This document shows, piece after piece, positions 15,987 to 25,179 of a DNA stretch of 64,000 nt (the stretch's first letter is position 1; each line of letters begins with the position of its first letter). The DNA is taken from assembly GCA_947494205.1 (NCBI GenBank), contig CANLUH010000001.1:1-64000 (forward strand), written 5' to 3'. Source of the stretch: an uncultured Flavobacteriaceae bacterium. Its GTDB lineage: Bacteria > Bacteroidota > Bacteroidia > Flavobacteriales > Flavobacteriaceae. The notes under the pieces are model-generated. The model was not told the origin of the DNA. It did not search any database and worked only from the letters and a program-made list of their open reading frames with translations. The translations under genes were made by a program, and so were the position numbers.

Positions 15987-17633
15987 TTAACTACAAGTTT
16001 GTTCTAACACCATTGTATCTGTATCCTTAGTCATTTCTAATCGATCTTCATTACATTCTACAATTAGCCAATTTCCTGTTATGGCTTGTATGTTAGCACC
16101 ATTAACATCTAAAAATTCTACCCAAACACCATCTGTTGTTTCTGTTGTAGACCACATTGCTGTTATGGTTTGCCCATCTCCTGTAATAATAACTGTTCCG
16201 TTATCATTAAAATCGAAATCAAAAGTAATCAAATCATCGCTATTATTATAATTTACAACGTTCCAAATGCAAGTTTGTAAATAATCGTCAACTACTAATT
16301 CGTTACAAGTTGATGTACAATCTTCTACTACTAAAGTTATTTCATGTATTGAAGCTCCAGCTGGAGGAGTAAAAACAGCTGCATATATAGTTTGCGGGTT
16401 ACTAAGGTTAGTATAATTATTTACTATTATCGGATTGGTTTGATTTTCTGCATCTGCTAACGTTTCATAATAACCTTCTGTAGGAAATACACTTGTACAA
16501 TCTTCGAAAGCAGCTTCTAAATCAAATGTAGCAATACCATTTTCTCCACATTCAATAATTTCTATACCTTCTGGGTAACAGTCATTATTACAAAGCTTTT
16601 CTATAATTAATATATTATCACCTTCTTGTAATTGTAATATTTCGTCATTACATTCTATAACTTGCCAAACTTTAGTAATATCGGTAATAAAAGGAAAAGG
16701 AGTCGGTGTAAAATTTATTACCACGATAGGCCCCATTTCGTTTGTATCTACTTGCCATGTACCATTAGCAAATTGATCTCCCTCAAACAACGAAAACACA
16801 TTACCATTATCGAAAAAAGTAAAATTTGTTATTCCTGGTGTGTAACCATTTAGCGTTAATAATTGCTGACAATCCATTAAGAACACCGAAACATCTTCTT
16901 CTGTGCAACCTGTAGTGTTATTAACCTCTTCATTACAAATCTCTTCTGCTTCTTGAATAGCAGTTTCTAACGCTTCGTTATTATTTACTATTACAGTAGA
17001 ACCATCACCCAAGATTAATGTTACAGGGAAGTTTAAACTTGCTAAAATAGAACCATCTAAATTGTCTATAAAATCATTTAACATTACATCATTTTCAATA
17101 GTAACTGTTTCTATAATTTCAAAATTAGTATTATATAAAGAGAGAGTTAATGGATACAGAAAACTAATACAATTTGTGTTATCTTCATTATCTGTATTTA
17201 AACAGTCTGCTGTTAAAGTTTCTAACTCTTCTGCATTATTAATCTCTACATGTATTGAATAATTATTTAAATCTAAAATAGTTATAGGGTACTGAATTAA
17301 AGCGCCTTCTATACCATAGTCATCAATAATATTATCAAAAGCTTCTTGAGTTTCAATTGGTTCAAATAACCCTCCAGGAGAAGCCCATATAGGGAAAACT
17401 ACTTCATAACACCCAATATCTTCTATTGTAGCATCTGTAGTCGTTATTTCTGAGATTAAATTTGCTAAATTAGAATTAGGAATAATTACTTCTTGTTGAT
17501 CTGGACCTGTAATTTCTATAACTTCATCTTGACAAGATGTAAAAAGTAAAAAAACAATTAAAAACACCAAAATAATAGATAGGGGCAAAAAAGGGCGATT
17601 CTTCAAGTTTTTCCTTTTTAAAATTGATTTCAT
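15987..17633 (-). CDS. Large repeat-containing lipoprotein
   Basis: A 548-residue lipoprotein: hydrophobic signal then LLFTSC (Cys34). The part up to about 240 has two units with a similar pattern around PITILDLNNYSIHVEINNAE and FPVTLILGDGSTVIVNNNEA. Two further units of about 105 residues (about 242-345 and 445-548) share VWQVIECNDEILQL and NWLIVECNEDRLEM, each ending in a hydrophobic strand and Cys. Between them lies a flavobacterial surface-protein segment with FYETLADAENQTNPI-like wording (GYYETLADAENQTNPI). It is divergent from the sigma/FecR/receptor operon and may be its surface partner; function unknown. Confidence 0.75.
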   Translation of the reverse strand: MKSILKRKNLKNRPFLPLSIILVFLIVFLLFTSCQDEVIEITGPDQQEVIIPNSNLANLISEITTTDATIEDIGCYEVVFPIWASPGGLFEPIETQEAFDNIIDDYGIEGALIQYPITILDLNNYSIHVEINNAEELETLTADCLNTDNEDNTNCISFLYPLTLSLYNTNFEIIETVTIENDVMLNDFIDNLDGSILASLNFPVTLILGDGSTVIVNNNEALETAIQEAEEICNEEVNNTTGCTEEDVSVFLMDCQQLLTLNGYTPGITNFTFFDNGNVFSLFEGDQFANGTWQVDTNEMGPIVVINFTPTPFPFITDITKVWQVIECNDEILQLQEGDNILIIEKLCNNDCYPEGIEIIECGENGIATFDLEAAFEDCTSVFPTEGYYETLADAENQTNPIIVNNYTNLSNPQTIYAAVFTPPAGASIHEITLVVEDCTSTCNELVVDDYLQTCIWNVVNYNNSDDLITFDFDFNDNGTVIITGDGQTITAMWSTTETTDGVWVEFLDVNGANIQAITGNWLIVECNEDRLEMTKDTDTMVLEQTCS

Positions 17634-17775
17634 AATGTTGAGTATTACAAAAATTATTTTTCTTTTTCATAGAAATTTTTAGGCTTCCAATAATTAAACA
17701 ACTGGATAAAAAGAATTCCTACCTTGACTATTAAAAAAAATTGTTTCTTCTTTGTAATACCTTATTAATTCATGT

Positions 17776-18291
17776 ATGATAAAAAATTTACACGATACTA
17801 TTTGCGATGAAATACGTTTTAATACGTTTTTTAAGAAGCATTCTAAAGACTTACATGATTTTTTGTACTATAAATTTGGAGATCATTTAAATCCTAAGGA
17901 TAAAGTACAGGAAGCCTTTATTAAGCTTTGGGAAAATTGTGGTAAAGTTAAACCAGAGAAAGCAAAAAGTTATTTGTTTACTATTGGTAATAATTTAATG
18001 TTAAATGAAGTAAAACATCAGAAAGTAAAGTTAAAGTATCGTGAAAAACCACAAAAACACCATACAAATGAGAATCCTGAGTTTTTAATGGAGGAGAACG
18101 AATACTTAAATAAATTACAGACTGCAATCTCTAATTTAACAGAAGCACAACGCACCGCTTTTTTATTAAACAGAATTGAAGGTAAGAAACATAAAGAAAT
18201 CGCTGAACTTTTAGACATTAGTACTAAGGCTGTTGAAAAACGAATTTATGGTGCTTTAAAAAAATTACGAAAAGATATAAAAGAGCTTTAA
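17776..18291 (+). CDS. ECF-type RNA polymerase sigma-70 family factor
   Basis: A 171-residue sigma factor with region 2 (about 15-80, KDKVQEAFIKLWENCGK) and region 4 (about 115-165, LTEAQRTAFLLNRIEGKKHK then EIAELLDISTKAVEKRIYGA). It lacks regions 1.1 and 3, as ECF factors do. It lies 78 nt upstream of a FecR-type anti-sigma gene and a receptor with an STN domain, so it is the regulator of a cell-surface signalling cascade that should drive its own operon and probably the divergent lipoprotein. Confidence 0.9.
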   Translation: MIKNLHDTICDEIRFNTFFKKHSKDLHDFLYYKFGDHLNPKDKVQEAFIKLWENCGKVKPEKAKSYLFTIGNNLMLNEVKHQKVKLKYREKPQKHHTNENPEFLMEENEYLNKLQTAISNLTEAQRTAFLLNRIEGKKHKEIAELLDISTKAVEKRIYGALKKLRKDIKEL

Positions 18292-18369
18292 AAACGAACT
18301 TAATATTATTTTTTACTTTTTACAGTAGGAGTTTTTAAAGTTTGGTTGTTATATAGCTGAATACAGATT

Positions 18370-19266
18370 ATGAACAGAGAAGATTTAATACAAAAATGGT
18401 TAGACAATGCGCTAACAACAGAAGAGTTTAAAGCTTTTAAACAGCTTGAAGACTATGATGAGTTAATGGCATTAGATAATGGCTTAAAACAGTTTAAAGC
18501 TCAAGACTTTAATACTGATTTAGAGTTACAACGTCTTACCAATTCACTAAAAAACACACCTGCAAAGGCTACTAGTTGGTTTAAGCCTTTACTTCGTGTT
18601 GCTGCAATATTAGCTATTTGTTTAGGTAGTTACTACTATACTACTACTTTAGACACTTCTATTGATACGTTAATGGCTCAAAAAGAAACGATAGCATTAC
18701 CAGATACTTCTACTGTTACCATAAATGCGCTGTCTTCTATTGTTTTTAACGAACATTCTTGGAGCGATGACAGAGCTCTTTCACTTGAAGGAGAGGGCTA
18801 TTTTAAAGTTGCCAAAGGCTCTAAATTTAAAGTAAACACACCTGTAGGTACAGTTACTGTTCTTGGTACAGAATTTAATGTGAAGCAACGTACTAATTAT
18901 TTTGAAGTAATCTGCTACGAAGGTTCTGTAAGTGTAGAATACAATACTAACGTTGTAATATTAAAACCTGGAGATAGTTTTTTAGTTATCGATGGTAAAA
19001 CAATAGAAAAAACTCCTGTTACTAGTACTACGCCGTCTTGGATAAATAATGAAAGTAGCTTTACGAGTATGCCTTTTAAAACTATTATTTCTGAATTTGA
19101 AAGACAATATAATGTAACTTTTAATGTTAATACTATTAACGAGGAGCAGCTATTTACAGGAAGTTTTACTCATAATGACATAGACCTAGCTTTAAAAGCA
19201 ATTACGCTTCCTCTTAATTTAACGTACGCAAAAAAGGATGGTACGATAATACTAAAGAGTGAATAA
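18370..19266 (+). CDS. FecR-type anti-sigma factor
   Basis: A 298-residue inner membrane protein. A cytoplasmic N-terminal part (about 1-70) is followed by one membrane segment, LLRVAAILAICLGSYYYTT (about 73-91), a periplasmic FecR domain (about 95-200, with TVTVLGTEFNVKQR) and a C-terminal DUF4974 domain (about 230-297, with FTSMPFKTIISEFERQYN and FTGSFTHNDIDLALKAI). It should hold the sigma factor at the membrane until the TonB receptor signals. Its last 8 nt overlap the start of the receptor gene. Confidence 0.92.
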   Translation: MNREDLIQKWLDNALTTEEFKAFKQLEDYDELMALDNGLKQFKAQDFNTDLELQRLTNSLKNTPAKATSWFKPLLRVAAILAICLGSYYYTTTLDTSIDTLMAQKETIALPDTSTVTINALSSIVFNEHSWSDDRALSLEGEGYFKVAKGSKFKVNTPVGTVTVLGTEFNVKQRTNYFEVICYEGSVSVEYNTNVVILKPGDSFLVIDGKTIEKTPVTSTTPSWINNESSFTSMPFKTIISEFERQYNVTFNVNTINEEQLFTGSFTHNDIDLALKAITLPLNLTYAKKDGTIILKSE

Positions 19267-21598
19267 AAAAAGTACGCTTTTACTTTTAATAATACTGTTT
19301 GTTTTTAGTTTTTCGAATGTGTTTTCGCAAGAAACTAAAGCCGAAAAGCAACCGCTTATTCCTATTTTAAAAATTCTTGAACATAATTACGATATTAGTT
19401 TTTCGTATGCAGATGCTATTGTAAAAGATAAAACAACTAGTGCTATTATTGGTAAAGCATTAAGCTTAGAAGAAGTTTTATCTCTTATAGAAAAAGAAAC
19501 CGGTTTAAAATTTAAAATTTTAAATAATCGCTTTATAGCCATTACATCTCCTCAATTAAATGTGCAAAACAAACAAAACGCACTAAATGCATTAAATGTA
19601 CAAGAGTTAGATGAAGTTAGTATTTCTAACTTTCTTACTTCTGGTATTTCTAAAACAGGTACTGGTACCGTAAACATTAAGCCTAAAGGTTTTGGTATAT
19701 TACCAGGGTTAATAGAGCCAGACATTCTACAAACCATACAAGCGCTCCCAGGTATTTTAAGTAATAATGAAACAGTATCTACTTTAAATGTTAGAGGAGG
19801 AACACACAATCAAAACTTAATATTATGGGATGGTATAAAGATGTATCAATCTGGACATTTTTTTGGTTTAATCTCTGGGTTTAGCCCTTATTTAACTAAA
19901 AGTGTTTTAGTTGCTAAAAATGGTACTAGTGCTGCTTTTGGAGACGGCGTTTCTAGTACTATAGATATTCAGTTAGACGATAATATTAATACAGATTTCA
20001 CCAGTGGCCTTGGTGTTAATTTACTGTATGCAGACGGTTTTGTAAAAATTCCATTAAATCATAATTTAGAAATTCAGGCTTCTTTACGACATTCTGTTAC
20101 TGGACTTAAAACACCTACTTACGATCAGTTTTTTGATCGTATTCTTCAGAATTCGGATATTACCGATGGGCAAACCAATCCAGATAAAACCATTTCTATA
20201 GACGATACATTTTACTTTTATGATTTTGGCATAAAAATATTACACGATATTTCTGAGAAAGATAAACTACGTTTCAATTTTATTACTATGTTCAATACCT
20301 TAGATTATCTTGAAAAGGATAATTCTACAGCTATCGAAAACATCTCGAATAGTGGTATTTCTCAATCTAATTTAGCTGCTGGTTTATCTTATAATAGGCA
20401 ATGGAGCGACCGTTTATCTACCGATATTCATTTTTACTCTTCAAACTACACGTTAAATGCTACCGATTCTGATGTTACTAATAACCAGCGCTTAATTCAA
20501 CAAAACGAAGTTTTAGATACTGGAATAAGGGTCCAAGCAGATTATATTTTAAGTGATAATTTAAAATGGACTAACGGTTACCAATATACAGAAGTTGGCA
20601 TTACTAATTTTCAAGATATTAATACACCTGCTTTTACTAGTAATATAAAAGAAGTATTAAGAACGCATTCTGAATATAGTGAGATTTCCTTTCTTTCTAA
20701 CAGTAAGAAAACAGTACTTAGAGCTGGGTTAAGAAGTAATTATTTTGATAAATTTAATAAGCTAATTCTAGAACCTAGATTAAGTTTTACGCAACAGTTA
20801 TTTAAGCATGTTAAAGTTGAAGTACTTGGTGAATATAAAAACCAGACAACTTCGCAACGTGTAAATAGTCAAAATGATTTTTTAGGTATAGATGAAAGAC
20901 GTTGGGTTTTAGCAAATAACACAACTATTCCTGTTATACAAAGTAAGCAAGCTTCTATTGGTTTACATTACGATAAAAACAAGCTTTTTTTAAGTGCTGA
21001 GGCTTTTTATAAACAGGTAAATGGGATTAAAACAAGAAGTCAGGGGTTTCAAAATCAATTTCAATTTATAAATGCTATTGGTAGTTACCGTGTAAAGGGC
21101 ATCGATTTTTTAGTAAATAAACGTTTTACTAATACTAGTGCTTGGTTAAGTTATTCGTTAAGTAATAATGATTATACGTTTAGCACATTAAATAATGGAG
21201 AAGCGTTTCCTAACAATTTAGATATAAGGCATACTGTTACCTTTGCAGGCACTTATTCTATTAATAATTTAAAGTTCGCGCTTGGTGTTAATTGGCGCTC
21301 TGGAAAAGCAATAACAGAACCTGTTAAAGGAAATGAGGTTTTTGATGGTGCTATTAATTATAGTTCCCCTAATAGCAGTAATTTAGATGATTATTTTAGA
21401 ACTGATTTTTCTACTACTTACGATTTTAATTTTACTAAAAAAACAAAAGCTAAAATTGGTTTATCTATTTGGAATGTCTTTAATAGAAACAATAGTTTAA
21501 ACAGACTGTATATTCTTGAAGATGATAATACGGTCTCGGAAGTTGAGACAGCATCTCTTGGTATAACACCTAATCTTAGCTTTAGAGTTAATTTTTAA
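19259..21598 (+). CDS. TonB-dependent receptor with STN signalling domain
   Basis: A 779-residue outer membrane receptor. It starts with GTG inside the FecR gene; a signal peptide (about 1-24) is followed by an STN domain (about 32-105, ISFSYADAIVKDKTTSAIIG ...) that contacts the anti-sigma factor, a plug domain with RGGTHNQNLILWDGIKMYQ, and the beta barrel ending in LSFRVNF. It is shorter than SusC proteins and lacks their C-terminal carboxypeptidase-like domain, and no SusD follows. The ligand is unknown: the module suggests an iron chelate, vitamin or polymer. Confidence 0.9.
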   Translation: MNKKSTLLLLIILFVFSFSNVFSQETKAEKQPLIPILKILEHNYDISFSYADAIVKDKTTSAIIGKALSLEEVLSLIEKETGLKFKILNNRFIAITSPQLNVQNKQNALNALNVQELDEVSISNFLTSGISKTGTGTVNIKPKGFGILPGLIEPDILQTIQALPGILSNNETVSTLNVRGGTHNQNLILWDGIKMYQSGHFFGLISGFSPYLTKSVLVAKNGTSAAFGDGVSSTIDIQLDDNINTDFTSGLGVNLLYADGFVKIPLNHNLEIQASLRHSVTGLKTPTYDQFFDRILQNSDITDGQTNPDKTISIDDTFYFYDFGIKILHDISEKDKLRFNFITMFNTLDYLEKDNSTAIENISNSGISQSNLAAGLSYNRQWSDRLSTDIHFYSSNYTLNATDSDVTNNQRLIQQNEVLDTGIRVQADYILSDNLKWTNGYQYTEVGITNFQDINTPAFTSNIKEVLRTHSEYSEISFLSNSKKTVLRAGLRSNYFDKFNKLILEPRLSFTQQLFKHVKVEVLGEYKNQTTSQRVNSQNDFLGIDERRWVLANNTTIPVIQSKQASIGLHYDKNKLFLSAEAFYKQVNGIKTRSQGFQNQFQFINAIGSYRVKGIDFLVNKRFTNTSAWLSYSLSNNDYTFSTLNNGEAFPNNLDIRHTVTFAGTYSINNLKFALGVNWRSGKAITEPVKGNEVFDGAINYSSPNSSNLDDYFRTDFSTTYDFNFTKKTKAKIGLSIWNVFNRNNSLNRLYILEDDNTVSEVETASLGITPNLSFRVNF

Positions 21599-21657
21599 AA
21601 CAGGAAAGTAGGGTATTTAATTATAAAAATGTTTAATCTATATAAGCGATATGTTTT

Positions 21658-21674
21658 ATGTTGTAAAACAACAT
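21658..21674. other. Small perfect hairpin after the receptor gene
   Basis: ATGTTGT (21658-21664) with ACAACAT (21668-21674) and an AAA loop, 60 nt after the receptor stop. It may belong to the 3' end of the message. Confidence 0.35.
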
Positions 21675-21710
21675 TTAATTCGCATTTTACAAGCATTAGT
21701 ATTCCTTAAA

Positions 21711-21730
21711 TTAACTACTATAAAAACTAA
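21711..21730 (+). repeat. 20-bp direct repeat, right copy
   Basis: TTAACTACTATAAAAACTAA, identical to 15840-15859. It runs directly into the palindrome that ends the receptor operon. Confidence 0.7.
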
Positions 21731-21762
21731 ATCCCTATAAGTAATATTACTTATAGGGATTT
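21729..21762. terminator. Perfect 34-bp palindrome, terminator of the receptor operon
   Basis: AAATCCCTATAAGTAAT is followed immediately by its reverse complement with no unpaired loop, and then a T-run (TTTT) on the plus strand. As RNA it would form a 15-bp or longer stem. It lies 130 nt after the receptor stop. Confidence 0.8.
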
Positions 21763-21779
21763 TTGGTTTCTTAATATTT

Positions 21780-21818
21780 TTAATCTCTAATTAAAGGCTT
21801 CATATTATAACGTAATAA
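21780..21818 (-). pseudogene. 3' remnant of a duplicated amidinotransferase-type gene
   Basis: The minus strand ends LLRYNMKPLIRD-stop, which matches the C-terminus LLRCSTMPLIRD of the intact gene at 22677-23591. The 20 bases over the stop (21779-21798 and 22676-22695) are identical and the next 20 share 14. A stop interrupts the frame 3 codons further upstream, and the catalytic Cys is Tyr here. It appears to be the end of a decayed tandem copy. Confidence 0.65.
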
Positions 21819-21890
21819 GACTTTCTACTTCTCAAATATTTTGCTAAAACTATAAGTTTTCTTGCAAAAATCTATATTTGTTGTTAGTAG

Positions 21891-22655
21891 TTATTTTATT
21901 GCATAAGATTTAAAACTATTATATATATCTGTTTTTAGACAAGACCATGCAATATATGCGTAGTAAAATATTTGAGCATAAGTAGTTTTTAACCCCGATA
22001 CTATACTACCTTTCTTAGAAGGTAATTTATTTCCCTCTTTAATTCCTAAACCTTCATAATATTTACATTGATTGGGCAATTCTAAACGTATACAAGTATT
22101 ACATAAACTTTGGTATAGTATTCCGTAATCTAATTTAGAATTCTCTTTTGGTAATTCTTTTAATTGATGCAGAATAAAAAGTCTTTTCTTTAAATGGTTT
22201 TCGTTTTTAACCAGACTATTTAAATTAGCATAATTTAAAACAGTATTTAAATTTACGTCTCCATTTTTTAAATCCTTTTTTAATTTATCTTCAACTTTTT
22301 TATACGAAGTTTCAATTTCTTCTTTATCCGTTTTCTTTTTATCGAAAGAATAAAAGGGTCCTCTATTATCTCCCGTTTTACGGATAGAATGAAGCTGTTT
22401 CTTTCTATCCCACCAACTTAAAAATAAAATCCGAAACTTAGTAACAAGAATAAAAGGCAATCTTAATATGGTTAAAAATAATGCACTAATTAAAACAAAC
22501 AAAAATATTGGCAACACTATAATATATGAATATTTTATAGTGGTTACAACTTCTGTTAACTCAATATTTTCATATAGATTTTCTTTCTCTTTATAATCAA
22601 TAAAAAGATTTTCAACCTCTTCAACACTAGGCTCTATATTAATATACAAATCCAT
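21891..22655 (-). CDS. Hypothetical membrane protein (254 aa)
   Basis: A soluble start rich in Glu, then one or two hydrophobic segments (about 43-80, YIIVLPIFLFVLISALFLTI then ILRLPFILV), and a highly charged, mostly helical cytoplasmic region of about 165 residues with many Lys. No domain is recognised. It lies 21 nt downstream of the amidinotransferase-type gene on the same strand and between two copies of a 20-bp sequence, so it may have been inserted into, or arisen with, the duplicated locus. Confidence 0.6.
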   Translation of the reverse strand: MDLYINIEPSVEEVENLFIDYKEKENLYENIELTEVVTTIKYSYIIVLPIFLFVLISALFLTILRLPFILVTKFRILFLSWWDRKKQLHSIRKTGDNRGPFYSFDKKKTDKEEIETSYKKVEDKLKKDLKNGDVNLNTVLNYANLNSLVKNENHLKKRLFILHQLKELPKENSKLDYGILYQSLCNTCIRLELPNQCKYYEGLGIKEGNKLPSKKGSIVSGLKTTYAQIFYYAYIAWSCLKTDIYNSFKSYAIK

Positions 22656-22676
22656 AAGTTAAATTACGATTTGTAT

Positions 22677-23591
22677 TTAATCTCTAATTAAAGGCATTGT
22701 ACTACATCGTAATAAACCTTCTTGTTTAGCTATTTCTGCATAAGGGACTTCTTCTACTGTAAATCCTTTGTCTCGTAACCAAATGTTTAATCGTGTGAAG
22801 TTTTGTTCAGAAATAATAACATCTTCAGAAATAGAAAAAATATTACTATTCATGTTATACATTTCATCTTTTGTTATTTCAAAAATATTGTCTTTCCCAA
22901 AATATTCTACTAACCATTCATATTCACGTTCTATAAGGAAACCATTTTTATGAATTATAGCTTTATCTTTTCCTATTGGTTGGAAACAACAATCTAAATG
23001 TAATGCATTCTCTTTGGGGTCTGTGTTATGCTTTCTTAATTCGAAAGCCTTTACTGTTTTGTCAGGAAAGTGTTCTTGTAAAGCAATTACAGCATCTGCA
23101 TTGGTTCTAGCTGTTATATAACTAGAATAATCTTCTCCTGTATAAGTTCCCACAAAAATGTAATCATTCCACGGCATCACATCTCCACCTTCTATATGGC
23201 ATTCTTCAGGTAATTCTATTACATTGTCTAATCCTATTTGGTCTATAACATCTTGTATTGCTTCGTATTCACGATTGCGATCTGGTAATATATTTGCTTT
23301 TACTAATTTATCATCTATGACAAAAGCGATATCTCTTGAAAAAATCTGATTATAGTTTTCTATAATTTCTGGTCTAAATACTTGTACATCATATTTATTA
23401 AAAACGGCTGCTACTGCCTCCATTTCTTTAACCATATCTGCTTCAGTAGGATAAGTTCCTGCTAGTACATGTAATTTACTTTTGGGATCATAACAGTCTT
23501 CTGCTTTTGGAGTTGGACCATTACTTTTTGCTGTTCCTAAAACCACAGCACGTAATCTTGCTGTCTCGTTTTTTACATTTAGTTTTAACAT
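22677..23591 (-). CDS. Amidinotransferase/dimethylargininase-superfamily protein
   Basis: A 304-residue member of the guanidino-group modifying superfamily, which includes arginine deiminase, dimethylarginine dimethylaminohydrolase and amidinotransferases. It has the EGGDVMPWNDYIFVG region, a His in LHLDCCFQPIGKDKAIIH and a C-terminal RCSTMPLIRD whose Cys296 fits the catalytic cysteine. The exact substrate (arginine, methylarginine or another guanidino compound) is not shown. It follows gltA after a hairpin terminator, as recalled for other Flavobacteriaceae. Confidence 0.82.
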   Translation of the reverse strand: MLKLNVKNETARLRAVVLGTAKSNGPTPKAEDCYDPKSKLHVLAGTYPTEADMVKEMEAVAAVFNKYDVQVFRPEIIENYNQIFSRDIAFVIDDKLVKANILPDRNREYEAIQDVIDQIGLDNVIELPEECHIEGGDVMPWNDYIFVGTYTGEDYSSYITARTNADAVIALQEHFPDKTVKAFELRKHNTDPKENALHLDCCFQPIGKDKAIIHKNGFLIEREYEWLVEYFGKDNIFEITKDEMYNMNSNIFSISEDVIISEQNFTRLNIWLRDKGFTVEEVPYAEIAKQEGLLRCSTMPLIRD

Positions 23592-23604
23592 AGGGTAAAT
23601 ATAA

Positions 23605-23637
23605 AAAAAGCTTCATAAATTATTATGAAGCTTTGTA
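23605..23637. terminator. Hairpin terminator of gltA
   Basis: AAAGCTTCATAA (23607-23618) with TTATGAAGCTTT (23623-23634), a 4-nt loop, with an A-run before it that is a T-run on the minus strand. It lies 20 nt after the gltA stop and just upstream of the amidinotransferase-type gene. Confidence 0.8.
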
Positions 23638-23656
23638 TATAAATGTTCGAAAAATA

Positions 23657-24943
23657 TTATCTATTATCGATTGTTTTAAATTCTCTATGGTTTTCACCAA
23701 TATAAATCTGTCTTGGACGTCCAATAGGCTCTTTACGTGCTCTCATTTCTTTCCATTGCGCAATCCATCCTGGTAAACGACCTAATGCAAACATTACAGT
23801 AAACATTTCTACAGGTATTCCCATTGCTCTGTAAATAATTCCTGAATAGAAATCTACATTTGGATATAGTTTACGTTTTACAAAGTACTCATCGCTTAAT
23901 GCTTCAGAAGCTAAACCTTTAGCAATATCTAATACTGGATCTTCAATTCCTAAATCACTTAATACTTCGTCTGCTGCAACTTTAATAATTTTTGCTCTTG
24001 GATCAAAATTCTTATAAACTCTATGTCCGAATCCCATTAAACGGAAAGGATCTGCTTTATCTTTAGCTTTAGCCATGAATTTTTTAGTATCTCCTCCATC
24101 TTCCTTAATAGCCTCTAGCATTTCTAAAACTGCCTGATTAGCTCCACCATGTAATGGCCCCCATAGTGCAGAAATTCCTGCAGATAGTGATGCAAATAAA
24201 CCTGCATGTGATGATCCTACTATTCTTACTGTAGATGTAGAACAGTTTTGCTCGTGATCTGCATGCAAAATTAATAACTTATCTAATGCGTTTACTAAAA
24301 TTTTGTTTTGTGTATATTCTCCATTAGGCTTTCCAAACATCATTTTTAAAATGTTTTCTACATAACCTAAAGAGTCGTCTCCGTAATTTAATGGTAACCC
24401 ACTCTTTTTACGCATAGCCCAAGCGACTAATACTGGGAATTTACCCATTATTTTAACAACAGTCTTGTACATATCTTCTTCAGAATCTACATTTACTGAA
24501 GATGGATTAAATGCTGTTAATGCACTTGTTAAAGACGATAATACGCCCATTGGGTGTGCTGCTTTTGGAAAAGCGTCTAATATTTTTTTAATATCATCAT
24601 CTACTACAGATTCTTCCTTAATATCTGCATGGAATTTTTCTAATTCTACTTTTGTAGGTAATTCTCCAAAGATTAAAAGGTAAGCTACCTCTAAAAAATC
24701 TGCTTTATCTGCTAAATCTTCTATAGCATAACCTCTATACCTTAAAATTCCTTCTTCACCATTTAAAAAAGTTATTCCACTCTCGCAAGACCCGGTATTT
24801 TTGTATCCTGGATCTATTGTTGTAACTCCTCCTGTTGCGCCTCTAAGCGTTTTTATATCTATTGCAACTTCATTTTCTGTTCCTGTAATTAAAGGAAACT
24901 CATGCTTTTGTCCATTAATTTCTAACGTAGCAGTTTTTGACAT
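23657..24943 (-). CDS. gltA: Citrate synthase, type II
   Basis: Condenses oxaloacetate and acetyl-CoA to citrate at the start of the TCA cycle. The 428 residues contain ILHADHEQNCSTSTVRIVGS, the catalytic His in GPLHGGANQAVLEML, the His/Arg site FGHRVYKNFDPRA, the Asp/Arg region NVDFYSGIIYRAM and an N-terminal beta domain with a cysteine-containing loop (GSCESGITFLNGE), all of the hexameric type II form. An 11-bp inverted repeat lies 82-110 nt upstream of the start. Confidence 0.96.
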   Translation of the reverse strand: MSKTATLEINGQKHEFPLITGTENEVAIDIKTLRGATGGVTTIDPGYKNTGSCESGITFLNGEEGILRYRGYAIEDLADKADFLEVAYLLIFGELPTKVELEKFHADIKEESVVDDDIKKILDAFPKAAHPMGVLSSLTSALTAFNPSSVNVDSEEDMYKTVVKIMGKFPVLVAWAMRKKSGLPLNYGDDSLGYVENILKMMFGKPNGEYTQNKILVNALDKLLILHADHEQNCSTSTVRIVGSSHAGLFASLSAGISALWGPLHGGANQAVLEMLEAIKEDGGDTKKFMAKAKDKADPFRLMGFGHRVYKNFDPRAKIIKVAADEVLSDLGIEDPVLDIAKGLASEALSDEYFVKRKLYPNVDFYSGIIYRAMGIPVEMFTVMFALGRLPGWIAQWKEMRARKEPIGRPRQIYIGENHREFKTIDNR

Positions 24944-25024
24944 ATGTTCTATTGAATTTTTACTTGTTTTTGCGGATTGCTAAATTACAAAATCTGTACC
25001 GATTTATGAAACTCATTAACAAAG

Positions 25025-25052
25025 GTTTTAACAATATTTTAATTGTTAAAAC
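25025..25052. promoter_or_regulatory. 11-bp inverted repeat upstream of gltA
   Basis: GTTTTAACAAT (25025-25035) and ATTGTTAAAAC (25042-25052) with a 6-nt spacer, 82-110 nt upstream of the gltA start. It may be an operator or an imperfect terminator for the DUF350 gene upstream; the minus-strand T-run is weak. Confidence 0.5.
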
Positions 25053-25179
25053 TTATCGCAAAGAAAAGTGATTATTAACCATACAATGGTCGGTATAATT
25101 ATTATATAATTACAACTTTTCTAGTTAAGGTATTGTTATTAAATTTCTTTTAGATTTTTTAAATAACGAAAACAGAAAA

